DNA of 53,986 nucleotides. It comes from Oscillospiraceae bacterium. GTDB lineage: Bacteria > Bacillota > Clostridia > UBA1381 > UBA9506. Shown here piece after piece: positions 8,592 to 15,090 of this stretch. The notes under the pieces were generated by a model. The model did no database searches and had not been told where the DNA came from. It saw nothing but the letters and a program-made list of their open reading frames with translations. Location: assembly GCA_015068615.1 (NCBI GenBank), contig SVKE01000002.1, forward strand, positions 1 to 53,986. The letters run 5' to 3'. The position numbers were made by a program, and so were the translations under genes. Each line of letters opens with the position of its first letter. Within the stretch, counting starts at the first letter, position 1.

Positions 8592-9371
8592 TCAGATATA
8601 TTTTTTCATGCGGTCCAGCGCGCCCTTTTCCAGACGAGAGACCTGAGCCTGTGAAATGCCAATTTCCTCTGCAACCTCCATCTGGGTTTTACCGGAAAAA
8701 AAACGCAGACTGATGATGTGTTTTTCTCGCTCCGTCAGGCGCTTCATGGCCTCGGAAAGGGCAATTTTTTCTAGCCATTGCTCATCTGTGTTTTTTGTAT
8801 CTTTTACCTGGTCCATGACAAAAATGGTGTCGGTTCCGTCGTTGTAGGCCGGCTCGTGGAGGCTGATGGGGTCTTGAATGGACTCCAGCGCAAAGACGAT
8901 ATCCTCTTTAGCAAGCCCCAGAATTTTGGCAAGCTCCTCGATGGTGGGCTCTTTTGCGTGCCTTGTGATATATTCCTCCTTGGCCTTTAGCGTTTTATAT
9001 GCTATGTCTCGCATGGAGCGACTGACACGGATTTGGTTATTATCGCGCAGGTATCGCCTGATCTCACCTATGATCATGGGAACTGCGTAGGTGGAAAATT
9101 TTACCTGATGGGATGTGTCAAAGTTATCAATGGCTTTAATCAAACCAATGCAACCGATTTGGAACAGGTCATCTAAATTTTCACCCCGGTTGTTAAAGCG
9201 TTGAATGACGCTGAGCACAAGACGCAGATTGCCGCCGATAAACTTTTCGCGGGCGTCCATGTCGCCTTGCTTTATCTTTTCAAAAAGCTCCATCTTTTCC
9301 TCGTTGGAAAGGACGGGGAGCTTGGATGTGTTTACACCGCAGATTTCTACTTTGTTTGCCAAAGATATCAC
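8592..9371 (-). CDS. sigG: RNA polymerase sporulation sigma factor SigG
   Basis: The late forespore sigma factor, active after engulfment. It is a 259-aa sigma-70 protein with no region 1. The diagnostic NKVEICGVNTSKLPVL N terminus is followed by region 2 (NLRLVLSVIQRFNNRGE, YAVPMIIGEIRRYLRDNN), region 3, and region 4 with the helix-turn-helix KTQMEVAEEIGISQAQVSR. The start is either GTG at 9371, close to AAAGG, or TTG at 9362 (MANKVEIC). A forespore-type promoter lies just upstream. SpoIIGA and SigE genes, often adjacent in Bacilli and Clostridia, are not in this window. Confidence 0.95.
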   Translation of the reverse strand: MISLANKVEICGVNTSKLPVLSNEEKMELFEKIKQGDMDAREKFIGGNLRLVLSVIQRFNNRGENLDDLFQIGCIGLIKAIDNFDTSHQVKFSTYAVPMIIGEIRRYLRDNNQIRVSRSMRDIAYKTLKAKEEYITRHAKEPTIEELAKILGLAKEDIVFALESIQDPISLHEPAYNDGTDTIFVMDQVKDTKNTDEQWLEKIALSEAMKRLTEREKHIISLRFFSGKTQMEVAEEIGISQAQVSRLEKGALDRMKKYI

Positions 9372-9393
9372 CAGCCTTTTTCAGTCTCGGTAT

Positions 9394-9423
9394 CATAATT
9401 TCCAAAAAAAGTAAATTATATAC
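9394..9423 (-). promoter_or_regulatory. Candidate sigma-F/G-type promoter of sigG
   Basis: On the minus strand GTATA, 15 bases, GGAAATTATG. The sigma-F consensus is about GYATA-N15-GGNNANANTR, so only one defined position of the -10 differs. The start would be about 15 nt before sigG. SigG is transcribed by sigma-F in Bacillus, so position and pattern agree. Confidence 0.65.
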
Positions 9424-9489
9424 CCAGACAAAAGAAAAAAGCGCTCGGCACATAAAAAATACCCAACAACTATAGATATGGCTACACAA

Positions 9490-9567
9490 GGCTTCCCCTC
9501 AAGGGGAAGGCTTTAATACTCAACGGCAAAAGCCTTTTTCGAACCACCAGCTTAGCTGATGGTTTTC
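9490..9567. repeat. Cluster of small palindromes between sigG and the HPr-like gene
   Basis: Three inverted repeats in 78 bases: CTTCCCCT/AGGGGAAG (9492-9509), AAGGCTTT/AAAGCCTT (9507-9536), and AACCACCAGCT/AGCTGATGGTT (9542-9564, one mismatch). No ORF lies here. The layout resembles dispersed intergenic palindromic elements, but only one copy is visible in this window, so the label is tentative. Confidence 0.4.
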
Positions 9568-9577
9568 GTTACACAAC

Positions 9578-9608
9578 AAAAAAACGGAGCGCAGATGCGC
9601 TCCGTTTT
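9578..9608 (-). terminator. Terminator after the HPr-like gene
   Basis: AAAACGGAGCG / CGCTCCGTTTT stem around CAGATG, with a seven-base T-run on the minus strand. The T-run on the plus side is also adequate, so it may act in both directions. Confidence 0.85.
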
Positions 9609-9644
9609 TAACTTACGTACATATAGAAGTTTGCAGTAAAAGCA

Positions 9645-9875
9645 TTAGCCCTTGATGAACGGCTCCATCTCTGTAACGAATGCATCAGCATTGTCAGAAT
9701 GAACCTCAACCTTGATGGGCTTAGATAAATCCAGGCTGAAAATGCCCATAATGGATTTTGCATCCACCACGTAACGACCGGAGGTTAAATCAACGTCAAA
9801 ATTGTACTTATTTACGATGTTAACAAAGTTTTTCACATCGTTGATTGAGCTAAGCATGATATCAAATGTTTTCAT
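9645..9875 (-). CDS. HPr-like protein lacking the active-site histidine
   Basis: A 76-aa protein with the HPr fold pattern: the AKSIMGIFSLDLSKPIKVEVHSD stretch matches the Ser46 region and following strand of HPr. The region where HPr carries GLHARPAT with phosphorylatable His15 reads LSSINDVKNFVN, so it cannot accept phosphate from enzyme I. A serine equivalent to Ser46 (S41) is kept. It could be a regulatory or structural HPr paralogue; the role is unknown. It is monocistronic, with its own promoter, a strong AGGGAGG site and a terminator. The real HPr is at 51816-52079. Confidence 0.8.
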   Translation of the reverse strand: MKTFDIMLSSINDVKNFVNIVNKYNFDVDLTSGRYVVDAKSIMGIFSLDLSKPIKVEVHSDNADAFVTEMEPFIKG

Positions 9876-9916
9876 GAGTGAGTCCTCCCTCTAAAATTTA
9901 ATTTTATTTCATAATT

Positions 9917-9945
9917 ATCATACACCTAAAATGGCTGTACGTCAA
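9917..9945 (-). promoter_or_regulatory. Sigma-A promoter of the HPr-like gene
   Basis: Minus strand TTGACG, 17 bases, TATGAT, about 40 bases before the start codon. Confidence 0.65.
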
Positions 9946-10045
9946 GTAAAAAAGAAGATTTTAACAATTTTTTTACTATTTTACCATAAACACAATGAAT
10001 AAATCGTTAAAAATTTATAAGGAGGCAGGCACGTGTGCAAAAAGG

Positions 10046-10074
10046 TTGACAAAGAAACGAAAGTGATATATAAT
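10046..10074 (+). promoter_or_regulatory. Consensus sigma-A promoter of the DeoR-family gene
   Basis: TTGACA (10046-10051), 17 bases, TATAAT (10069-10074): both hexamers perfect. The leader of about 115 nt to the TTG start carries no obvious terminator. No inverted repeat that would mark an operator was found here, so the regulator's own site is not identified. Confidence 0.8.
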
Positions 10075-10196
10075 ACAATCGAAAGATAAACGTCTTTTGA
10101 AAACAAGGAAAATGAAAGGAAAACTTTTGTTTTTCTGACAATACCGGCCGAAAATGGGTCTCGAGGTGCATTTGAGGCGGCAAAGGAGGGTGCTGT

Positions 10197-10976
10197 TTGG
10201 ATATACATATTGATGAGCGAAAAGAGAAAATACTAGCAATGTTGACCAGAGAGGGTAAGGTTAAGGTCAGTGAGCTCAGCCGCCTTTTTAATATTTCGGA
10301 GGTTACCGTGCGGATGGATTTGGCAGACCTTGAGCAAAAGGGTTTGCTCTCCCGCGTACATGGTGGTGCAGTCAGCTCCTACCGACCGTATTATAATATG
10401 AGCATGAGTCAGCGTTCCTCGGCCAACGAAGCTGAAAAAAAGGCCATTGCTGCCTATATTCAGGGAACGGTGCATGACAGCGACACCATTATGATGAATG
10501 CCGGCAGTACCACCTTATTTGTGCTACGCATGCTGGCTCAGCATAAGGATATTAAAATTGTGACAAATTCTATTGCCATCGCCTTAGAGGCCTCTAATAA
10601 TCGTAATTTCCATGTGGTGCTTTTAGGTGGCTCGGTGAATACGAAGTATCAGTTTACCTATGGGACGGATGCGCTCCGTCAGCTTTCGACCTATCACGCA
10701 GATAAGCTGATTATATCTGTAGACGGTGTGGATGCAGAGGCCGGGCTTTCGACCTACTATCAGCAGGAGGCAGAAATCTGCCGGACGATGATGCAGCGGG
10801 CTGATGTACGGATTGTGGCTGCGGATTATACCAAGATGGGCCGCGTGGCTTTTGCACAAATTGCCTCGGTGGATGCGGTGGATGATATTATTACCAATGC
10901 AAAAATAGATGCAGAAATAGAAAACACATTAAAAAAAGCACAGGCAAATTTGATTTTTGCGGACGATAAACGATAA
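10197..10976 (+). CDS. DeoR/GlpR-family transcriptional regulator
   Basis: A sugar-phosphate-responsive repressor of 259 aa. The N-terminal DeoR helix-turn-helix is VSELSRLFNISEVTVRMDLADLEQKGLLSRVHGGA (quoted in part: ISEVTVRMDL). The C-terminal sensor domain shows MMNAGSTTLFV, TNSIAIA, LGGSVN, ISVDGVDAEAGLST and VAADYTKMGR, the usual phosphosugar-binding signatures. The start is TTG at 10197, 8 bases after AAAGGAGG; no better ATG exists. It lies 115 bases before an FGGY kinase on the same strand and probably controls it. The inducing sugar phosphate cannot be told from sequence. Confidence 0.9.
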   Translation: MDIHIDERKEKILAMLTREGKVKVSELSRLFNISEVTVRMDLADLEQKGLLSRVHGGAVSSYRPYYNMSMSQRSSANEAEKKAIAAYIQGTVHDSDTIMMNAGSTTLFVLRMLAQHKDIKIVTNSIAIALEASNNRNFHVVLLGGSVNTKYQFTYGTDALRQLSTYHADKLIISVDGVDAEAGLSTYYQQEAEICRTMMQRADVRIVAADYTKMGRVAFAQIASVDAVDDIITNAKIDAEIENTLKKAQANLIFADDKR

Positions 10977-11091
10977 CCTATTTATAAAGTGGCGTGCATA
11001 TGAGTATGGAACGACGAGGATTGTCCGGTATCGGCATGCGTATAATCACAAGTATTATGTATCGCTATCCGAAAAAAAGAAGGAGGTCAAC

Positions 11092-12492
11092 ATGAATTTT
11101 TTAGGCGTAGATGTGGGAACCACATCCATGAAGGCTGCGGTATTCAGCAAGACAGGTGAGGAGCTTGCCTCGACCACCTTAGACTACACCCTGCGTCAGG
11201 AGGGGAATGTGGTTGAGTTTGATGCAGAGTCCTATTGGACGCTTTTAAAACAGGCAATCAAGGACGTGACAAAGGGCATTGAGGTGACGACGATGAGCGT
11301 TGATACCCAATGTGAAACCCTGATTTTAACCGATGCGGCCGGTAATCCTGTGCGCGATGCCATTGTCTGGCTGGATAACCGTGCCGAAGAGCAGGCCAAG
11401 AAAATTGAGGCGCATTTCGGTGAAAAAAAGGTCTATGAGGTGACAGGACAGCCGGAGATTACAGCGACATGGCCGGCCTGTAAGCTTTTATGGGTGAAGG
11501 AAAATGAGCCGGAGATTTGGGCAAAGACAGAGAAGATTTTCCTTTTGGAGGACTATCTGCTTTACAAAATGACGGGTGAATTTGTGACGGAAAAAACTCT
11601 ACAATCCTCTACGATTTATCTGGATATTCACGCAGGCGACTGGTGGCAGGAAATGCTTGATTACATTGGCGTGCGGCCGGAACAGCTGCCGGCTTTAAAG
11701 GAAAGTGCAGAGAAGGTGGGCACCTATCAGGGTATGACCGTGGTGACAGGCGCCATGGACCAGGTGGCCGGTGCGATTGGCGCCGGCGTAGTAAAGAAGG
11801 GCATCATGAGCGAAATGACAGGTACGACTATGGTGCTGTTTGTGCCGACGGACGAGGAGCCGGCCTATGACCCTGCCAGCAAAATTCCCCTGCATTATAA
11901 TTATGATGGCGGTTTTGTTAGACTGCTTTGGACCAGCACTGCCGGCATGAGCTTAAAGTGGTTTAAGAACAGCTTTTGCGAGATGAATGACTTTAAGGAA
12001 TTAGATGAGCTGGCTGCCAGTGTGCCGCCGGGCAGCGACGGTCTCGTTATGTTGCCGCACCTTTGCGGCTCGACCATGCCGCGTTACAATCCCGATGCAA
12101 GGGGTGCCTTTTATGGTATCACTCTGCAGCATACCCGCGGCCATTTTGTGCGCAGCATTTTAGAGGCAGTTTCCTGCATGTTAAAGAGTAATTTAGATTA
12201 TATCGGCATGGAGATTGACGAAATACGCCTGATGGGTGGCGGCGCCAAGAGCCCGCTGTGGTGCCAGATTAAGGCAGATATGACCGGCATCCGTTTGGTT
12301 ACGCTGAAAAATACGGAAACGGCCTGTCTGGGCTCGGCGATTTTAGCCGGTGTGGGCATAGGGGCGTATCACTCTGTGGAGGAGGCTTGTGCGCAACTGG
12401 TTAAAACCGACAAGCTATATGAGCCACAGGGCGTGGACTATAGCGCTACCTATAAGGCATATACGGAGTTGGATGATAAGCTGCATGGGTAA
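11092..12492 (+). CDS. FGGY-family carbohydrate kinase (xylulokinase-like)
   Basis: Phosphorylates a sugar or sugar alcohol with ATP. It has 466 aa from the ATG at 11092, 5 bases after AAGGAGG; the track ORF extends upstream wrongly. FGGY hallmarks are GVDVGTTSMKA (phosphate-1 loop), VWLDNRAEEQ, GAMDQVAGAIGAG with the likely catalytic Asp, MTGTTM, and the C-terminal MGGGAKSPLWCQI and GSAILAGVGIG. The overall pattern is nearest to xylulokinase, but the family is broad and substrate is not fixed. There is no transporter or isomerase gene beside it, only the DeoR regulator. Confidence 0.85.
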   Translation: MNFLGVDVGTTSMKAAVFSKTGEELASTTLDYTLRQEGNVVEFDAESYWTLLKQAIKDVTKGIEVTTMSVDTQCETLILTDAAGNPVRDAIVWLDNRAEEQAKKIEAHFGEKKVYEVTGQPEITATWPACKLLWVKENEPEIWAKTEKIFLLEDYLLYKMTGEFVTEKTLQSSTIYLDIHAGDWWQEMLDYIGVRPEQLPALKESAEKVGTYQGMTVVTGAMDQVAGAIGAGVVKKGIMSEMTGTTMVLFVPTDEEPAYDPASKIPLHYNYDGGFVRLLWTSTAGMSLKWFKNSFCEMNDFKELDELAASVPPGSDGLVMLPHLCGSTMPRYNPDARGAFYGITLQHTRGHFVRSILEAVSCMLKSNLDYIGMEIDEIRLMGGGAKSPLWCQIKADMTGIRLVTLKNTETACLGSAILAGVGIGAYHSVEEACAQLVKTDKLYEPQGVDYSATYKAYTELDDKLHG

Positions 12493-12530
12493 ACCGTGAT
12501 GCATCGCAGGCATGATGGTGCCTTTGTTGC

Positions 12531-12559
12531 CGGCGGCACATGAGCCATGAGAGCCGCCG
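12531..12559. terminator. Possible hairpin between convergent FGGY kinase and recombinase genes
   Basis: CGGCGGC / GCCGCCG, a perfect 7-bp GC stem with a 15-nt loop, lies between two converging genes. There is no T-run on either side, so termination is only a guess. Confidence 0.3.
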
Positions 12560-12578
12560 ATTCAAGAGAGTAGGGGGA

Positions 12579-13544
12579 TTATAGCTCTGACAATGGGTTA
12601 CTGTCTGCAGCCTTTCGGAGCTGTTCATTGTCTAGGTGTGTGTAAATCTGGGTGGTCGATAAATCCGTATGGCCTAAAATCTCCTGCAGCACGCGCACAT
12701 CTACATGGCCGTACTGATACATGAGGGTTGCCGCTGTGTGACGCAATTTATGTACGGAATACTTGGTGTCATCAAGTCCGGCGGCTTTTAGATGCTTTTT
12801 AATGATATGCTGAACCGTCTGGTTGCTGATTCTGCGCTTATTACGGCTGATAAATAGCGCATTCTGGTGCGGCGCCTTAATCCCTTCGTGCGGTCGCTCG
12901 TTTTTTATATAATCATCAAGAGCCTTCATACAAGCCTGATTCAGATAAATGACGCGTTCCTTGTTGCCTTTACCGATTACCGTAAGCTTTTCTTCTTTAA
13001 TGTCACGCAGATTGATCCCGACAAGCTCGGAAAGACGCATACCGCAGTTTAAAAAAAGCGTAATAATAGCATAGTCACGATAATGGTTATTGCCCTCAAT
13101 GTTTTCTAAAAGAGCGCGGCTTTCATCTAAAGAAAGATATTTAGGCAGAGATTTAGGAATTTTGGGAGAGTCCAAATCCCGTGCCGGGTTATCATCAATG
13201 AGCTTGGCTTTTACGTGTAGATATTTAAAAAAAGAACGGAGAGCTGCCACCTTCCGTGCACGGGAGTTGGCATTATTCAGCCTCTCAGAGGACGTGTATG
13301 ATAAAAATTCATACAAATCATGCAAGGTAATACCGGCAATGAAATCAATATCAATTTCGGCAATAGAAATTTCTTCAAAGTCATCCAAGGAAGCTTGACC
13401 ACGCAGAACCTTCATATAACGAAGAAAGGTGCGCAGGTCGAAGAAATATTCCTTAACGGTGTTTTTAGATTTACCTCGAATGGCTTCCATATATGTAATA
13501 AAGTCTTTAAGGAAATACGGCACGTCTTGATACGCTTGTAGCAT
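12579..13544 (-). CDS. Tyrosine recombinase, XerC/XerD-like
   Basis: A 321-aa site-specific recombinase. An N-terminal SAM-like DNA-binding domain (about 8-120, KSKNTVKEYFFDLRTFLRYM) precedes the catalytic domain. The catalytic set is visible: Arg in GMRLSELVG, Lys in GKGNKER, HKLRHTAA, His in LGHTDLSTTQ and the nucleophile Tyr in QIYTHLD. Size and architecture match Xer recombinases that resolve chromosome dimers, not phage integrases with extra N-terminal domains, and no phage genes adjoin. XerC cannot be separated from XerD by eye. It is expressed from a consensus promoter followed by a perfect palindrome, so it is probably regulated. RBS GGAGGAGGAG. Confidence 0.88.
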   Translation of the reverse strand: MLQAYQDVPYFLKDFITYMEAIRGKSKNTVKEYFFDLRTFLRYMKVLRGQASLDDFEEISIAEIDIDFIAGITLHDLYEFLSYTSSERLNNANSRARKVAALRSFFKYLHVKAKLIDDNPARDLDSPKIPKSLPKYLSLDESRALLENIEGNNHYRDYAIITLFLNCGMRLSELVGINLRDIKEEKLTVIGKGNKERVIYLNQACMKALDDYIKNERPHEGIKAPHQNALFISRNKRRISNQTVQHIIKKHLKAAGLDDTKYSVHKLRHTAATLMYQYGHVDVRVLQEILGHTDLSTTQIYTHLDNEQLRKAADSNPLSEL

Positions 13545-13559
13545 TTTTCTCCTCCTCCG

Positions 13560-13589
13560 AATTATACAAAATTCTTATTTTGTATAATT
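13560..13589. promoter_or_regulatory. Perfect 13-bp inverted repeat, candidate operator of the recombinase gene
   Basis: AATTATACAAAAT, TCTT, ATTTTGTATAATT: 13 of 13 bases match. It lies between the -10 and the ribosome binding site of the recombinase gene, where a bound repressor would block elongation; as RNA it could form a hairpin beside the Shine-Dalgarno site. It does not match the LexA, CodY or ArgR boxes I know. Confidence 0.6.
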
Positions 13590-13601
13590 GTGTATATTGA
13601 A

Positions 13602-13630
13602 ATTATATCATTTGTATTTGCGTTTGTCAA
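13602..13630 (-). promoter_or_regulatory. Consensus sigma-A promoter of the recombinase gene
   Basis: Minus strand TTGACA, 17 bases, TATAAT, preceded by TGA (extended -10). All twelve hexamer bases match. Confidence 0.85.
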
Positions 13631-13801
13631 GCAAATCTTGTAAAATTCTCCGTTCTACCCTATAGCACGACGCTTCTGCTTGTGTATAAAAAAGCAAATG
13701 GCTTCTTTTTTATATATGTCTTTGGCATTTACGCATACGTATACATACACGCTGATGCATTTATGTTTTATTATTTTTACTTATATAATATAAAAAACGA
13801 T

Positions 13802-13853
13802 GCCACAGAAATTTATTAAATGATGCAACCCACAATCAAAGAATTTCTGTGGC
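13802..13853 (-). terminator. Long-loop hairpin with T-run in a gene-free gap
   Basis: GCCACAGAAATT / AATTTCTGTGGC, a perfect 12-bp stem with a 28-nt loop. On the minus strand it is followed by CATCG and TTTTTT, so it could end a minus-strand transcript coming from the micro-ORF at 13945-14044. The remainder of 13631-13944 shows only AT-rich sequence without a gene. Confidence 0.4.
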
Positions 13854-13944
13854 CGTACAAGAAGCGTTATGACAGACAATTATTCTGTATATAAAAACAT
13901 TTAGTTTTTTACACAACAATTCTCATATGATTTATGAACTGACC

Positions 13945-14044
13945 CTAATTGGTATAAACCGGCAGATACCATTCATTTAAAAACTCATTTACGGCTTCTC
14001 TGTTTTGACGACATTATTTCATCGATTCTTCTTTTCCGCTGCAT
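13945..14044 (-). pseudogene. Frameshifted 33-codon micro-ORF, unknown
   Basis: Not in the ORF track. ATG at 14044 follows GAGGAAAGG by 10 bases and reads MQRKRRIDEIMSSKQ before running out of frame at 13985. The next frame continues sensibly as REAVNEFLNEWYLPVYTN to a TAG at 13945. Restoring one GA unit in CAGAGAAGCC would join both halves into a 33-aa protein. This could be a decayed small gene, a sequence error, or chance. I do not recognise the protein. It lies after the ribU terminator and before a hairpin with a T-run. Confidence 0.3.
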
Positions 14045-14074
14045 TTCCTTTATGCCTTTCCTCGCTTTTAAAGA

Positions 14075-14119
14075 AAAAATCCTCCCCTATTTTCGAACAA
14101 ATGTTCAGGAAGGATTTTT
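14075..14119 (-). terminator. Terminator after ribU
   Basis: Minus strand AAAAATCCTTCC pairs with GGGAGGATTTTT (12 bp, one G-T pair), with an inner GAAC/GTTC pairing in the loop, and ends in six Ts. Confidence 0.75.
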
Positions 14120-14164
14120 CTATGATTTTTGTCCCTATGACTGCAAATGGATTTTTTATACACA

Positions 14165-14722
14165 TTAAATGGATTTGTCCTTTTTGATAAAGCGCTCTAC
14201 TCCGCTTTTGCTGATTAAAGCAGCAAGGAGCGAGTTAGACAACCATTTAACAAGATTTAAGGGCAAGGCGCCCGCCAGAATGTAATATTCTGTTGCAATT
14301 CCCTGCGGAAACATGCCAATCTGCTTGTAAAGCGGCACCACTGCAACGAAATTCAATATACATGCAACCACCGTTAGGCCGAATGCAACCACAATCATTT
14401 TAAGCAGGAGCTTCCAGCTTTTAGAACGTAGGAAAAAGCAATAGATAAAAGCAAACAGAACGCCCAGAACAAAGTTAAAGGCTGTGCCTACTCCGGCGCT
14501 TGCCGTTCCCGTTAAAAACAGGGCGATAAGTGAGCGGATGCCTTCTGCGCAAACTGCGGGCACGAAACCAAGGAGCACAGCAGAGAGGATAATCGGCACC
14601 TCTGCAAAATCAAGCTTCAAAAAAGGAAAGGCCGGAATAATTGGAATTTCAAAATAAGAAAGTAATACGCTGAGCGCTGCAAAAAGCGCTGTGAATGTCA
14701 TAAATCTAATGTTTTTTTTCAT
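14165..14722 (-). CDS. ribU: ECF transporter S component, riboflavin (RibU)
   Basis: The substrate-binding membrane subunit of an energy-coupling-factor importer, 185 aa with five to six hydrophobic segments. It starts FMTFTALFAALSVLLSYFEIP and contains PFLKLDFAEVPIILSAVLLGF, the usual RibU N-terminal pattern, then a lysine-rich end. An FMN riboswitch directly upstream fixes riboflavin as the substrate. The ATP-binding and EcfT subunits are not here and are normally shared and encoded elsewhere. ATG with GGGAG 9 bases upstream. It has its own promoter, riboswitch and terminator. Confidence 0.92.
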   Translation of the reverse strand: MKKNIRFMTFTALFAALSVLLSYFEIPIIPAFPFLKLDFAEVPIILSAVLLGFVPAVCAEGIRSLIALFLTGTASAGVGTAFNFVLGVLFAFIYCFFLRSKSWKLLLKMIVVAFGLTVVACILNFVAVVPLYKQIGMFPQGIATEYYILAGALPLNLVKWLSNSLLAALISKSGVERFIKKDKSI

Positions 14723-14739
14723 GTGGAAAGACTCCCTTT

Positions 14740-14800
14740 ATTTTTTTATTTGCATAGATGGCTTTCGTCACACAAAAATCAAGACAGCAAATAAAAAAAT
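14740..14800 (-). promoter_or_regulatory. AT-only 14-bp stem between FMN aptamer and ribU RBS
   Basis: Minus strand ATTTTTTTATTTGC (14800-14787) pairs perfectly with GCAAATAAAAAAAT (14753-14740). The 3' strand ends 3 bases before AAAGGGAG. It may be part of the riboswitch expression platform. A smaller ATGAAA/TTTCAT hairpin just before the T-run overlaps the aptamer's last strand. How these switch is not clear from reading alone. Confidence 0.45.
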
Positions 14801-14805
14801 GAAAC

Positions 14806-14938
14806 CTTCTTTCATCCAGACTTGCTTTCGCTCACTGTCGGCTTTGGAATCACACCAAAATCGGCCTGTTTACAGGCTCGCGGGCTCAGAAAAATTTCTA
14901 TTACCGCCGGTCGGGATTTCCACCCTGCCCTGAAGATT
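14806..14938 (-). ncRNA. FMN riboswitch (RFN element)
   Basis: The minus strand carries the RFN conserved blocks in order: ATCTTCAGGGCAGGGTG, GACCGGCGGTA, GAGCCCGCGAGC, GATTTTGGTGTGATTCCAAAGCCGACAG and AGTCTGGATGAAAGAAGG. It senses flavin mononucleotide and normally shuts off the downstream gene when FMN is plentiful, here the riboflavin transporter gene ribU. Confidence 0.96.
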
Positions 14939-14966
14939 GTTACTATGAAACTTTCTACACATAATT

Positions 14967-14995
14967 ATTATATAACATATGCTACCGGATTGCAA
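14967..14995 (-). promoter_or_regulatory. Sigma-A promoter of the FMN riboswitch-ribU unit
   Basis: Minus strand TTGCAA, 17 bases, TATAAT. The start near 14960 is about 20 nt before the aptamer. It is divergent from the next promoter, with the -35 elements about 11 bases apart. Confidence 0.65.
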
Positions 14996-15006
14996 GCATA
15001 TTTTTC

Positions 15007-15035
15007 TTGTATTTACCATTATTTTATGATACAAT
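15007..15035 (+). promoter_or_regulatory. Promoter of the secreted CuAO_N-like protein gene
   Basis: TTGTAT, 17 bases, TACAAT, with TGA before the -10 (extended -10). Confidence 0.5.
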
Positions 15036-15090
15036 GTTACAAACGAGCCTTATAATCATTAGGGTTTAATACCTGAAGGAGTGAAAGGAC

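Noticed and set aside
10957-11091. Upstream extension of the FGGY kinase ORF
   Set aside because: It overlaps the DeoR gene end and lacks the family pattern; AAGGAGG marks the ATG at 11092.
12579-13544. Phage or integrative element suggested by the tyrosine recombinase
   Set aside because: The protein has Xer size and architecture, and there are no excisionase, relaxase, phage or cargo genes or tRNA attachment site nearby.
13560-13589. dif site
   Set aside because: The palindrome has 13-bp arms and a 4-base centre, not the 11-6-11 layout, and does not resemble Firmicutes dif.
14005-14187. Plus-strand ORF of 60 aa
   Set aside because: It crosses the ribU terminator and the end of ribU antisense, with no ribosome binding site.
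14691-15055. Plus-strand ORFs over the FMN riboswitch
   Set aside because: They are translations of the antisense of the conserved aptamer.
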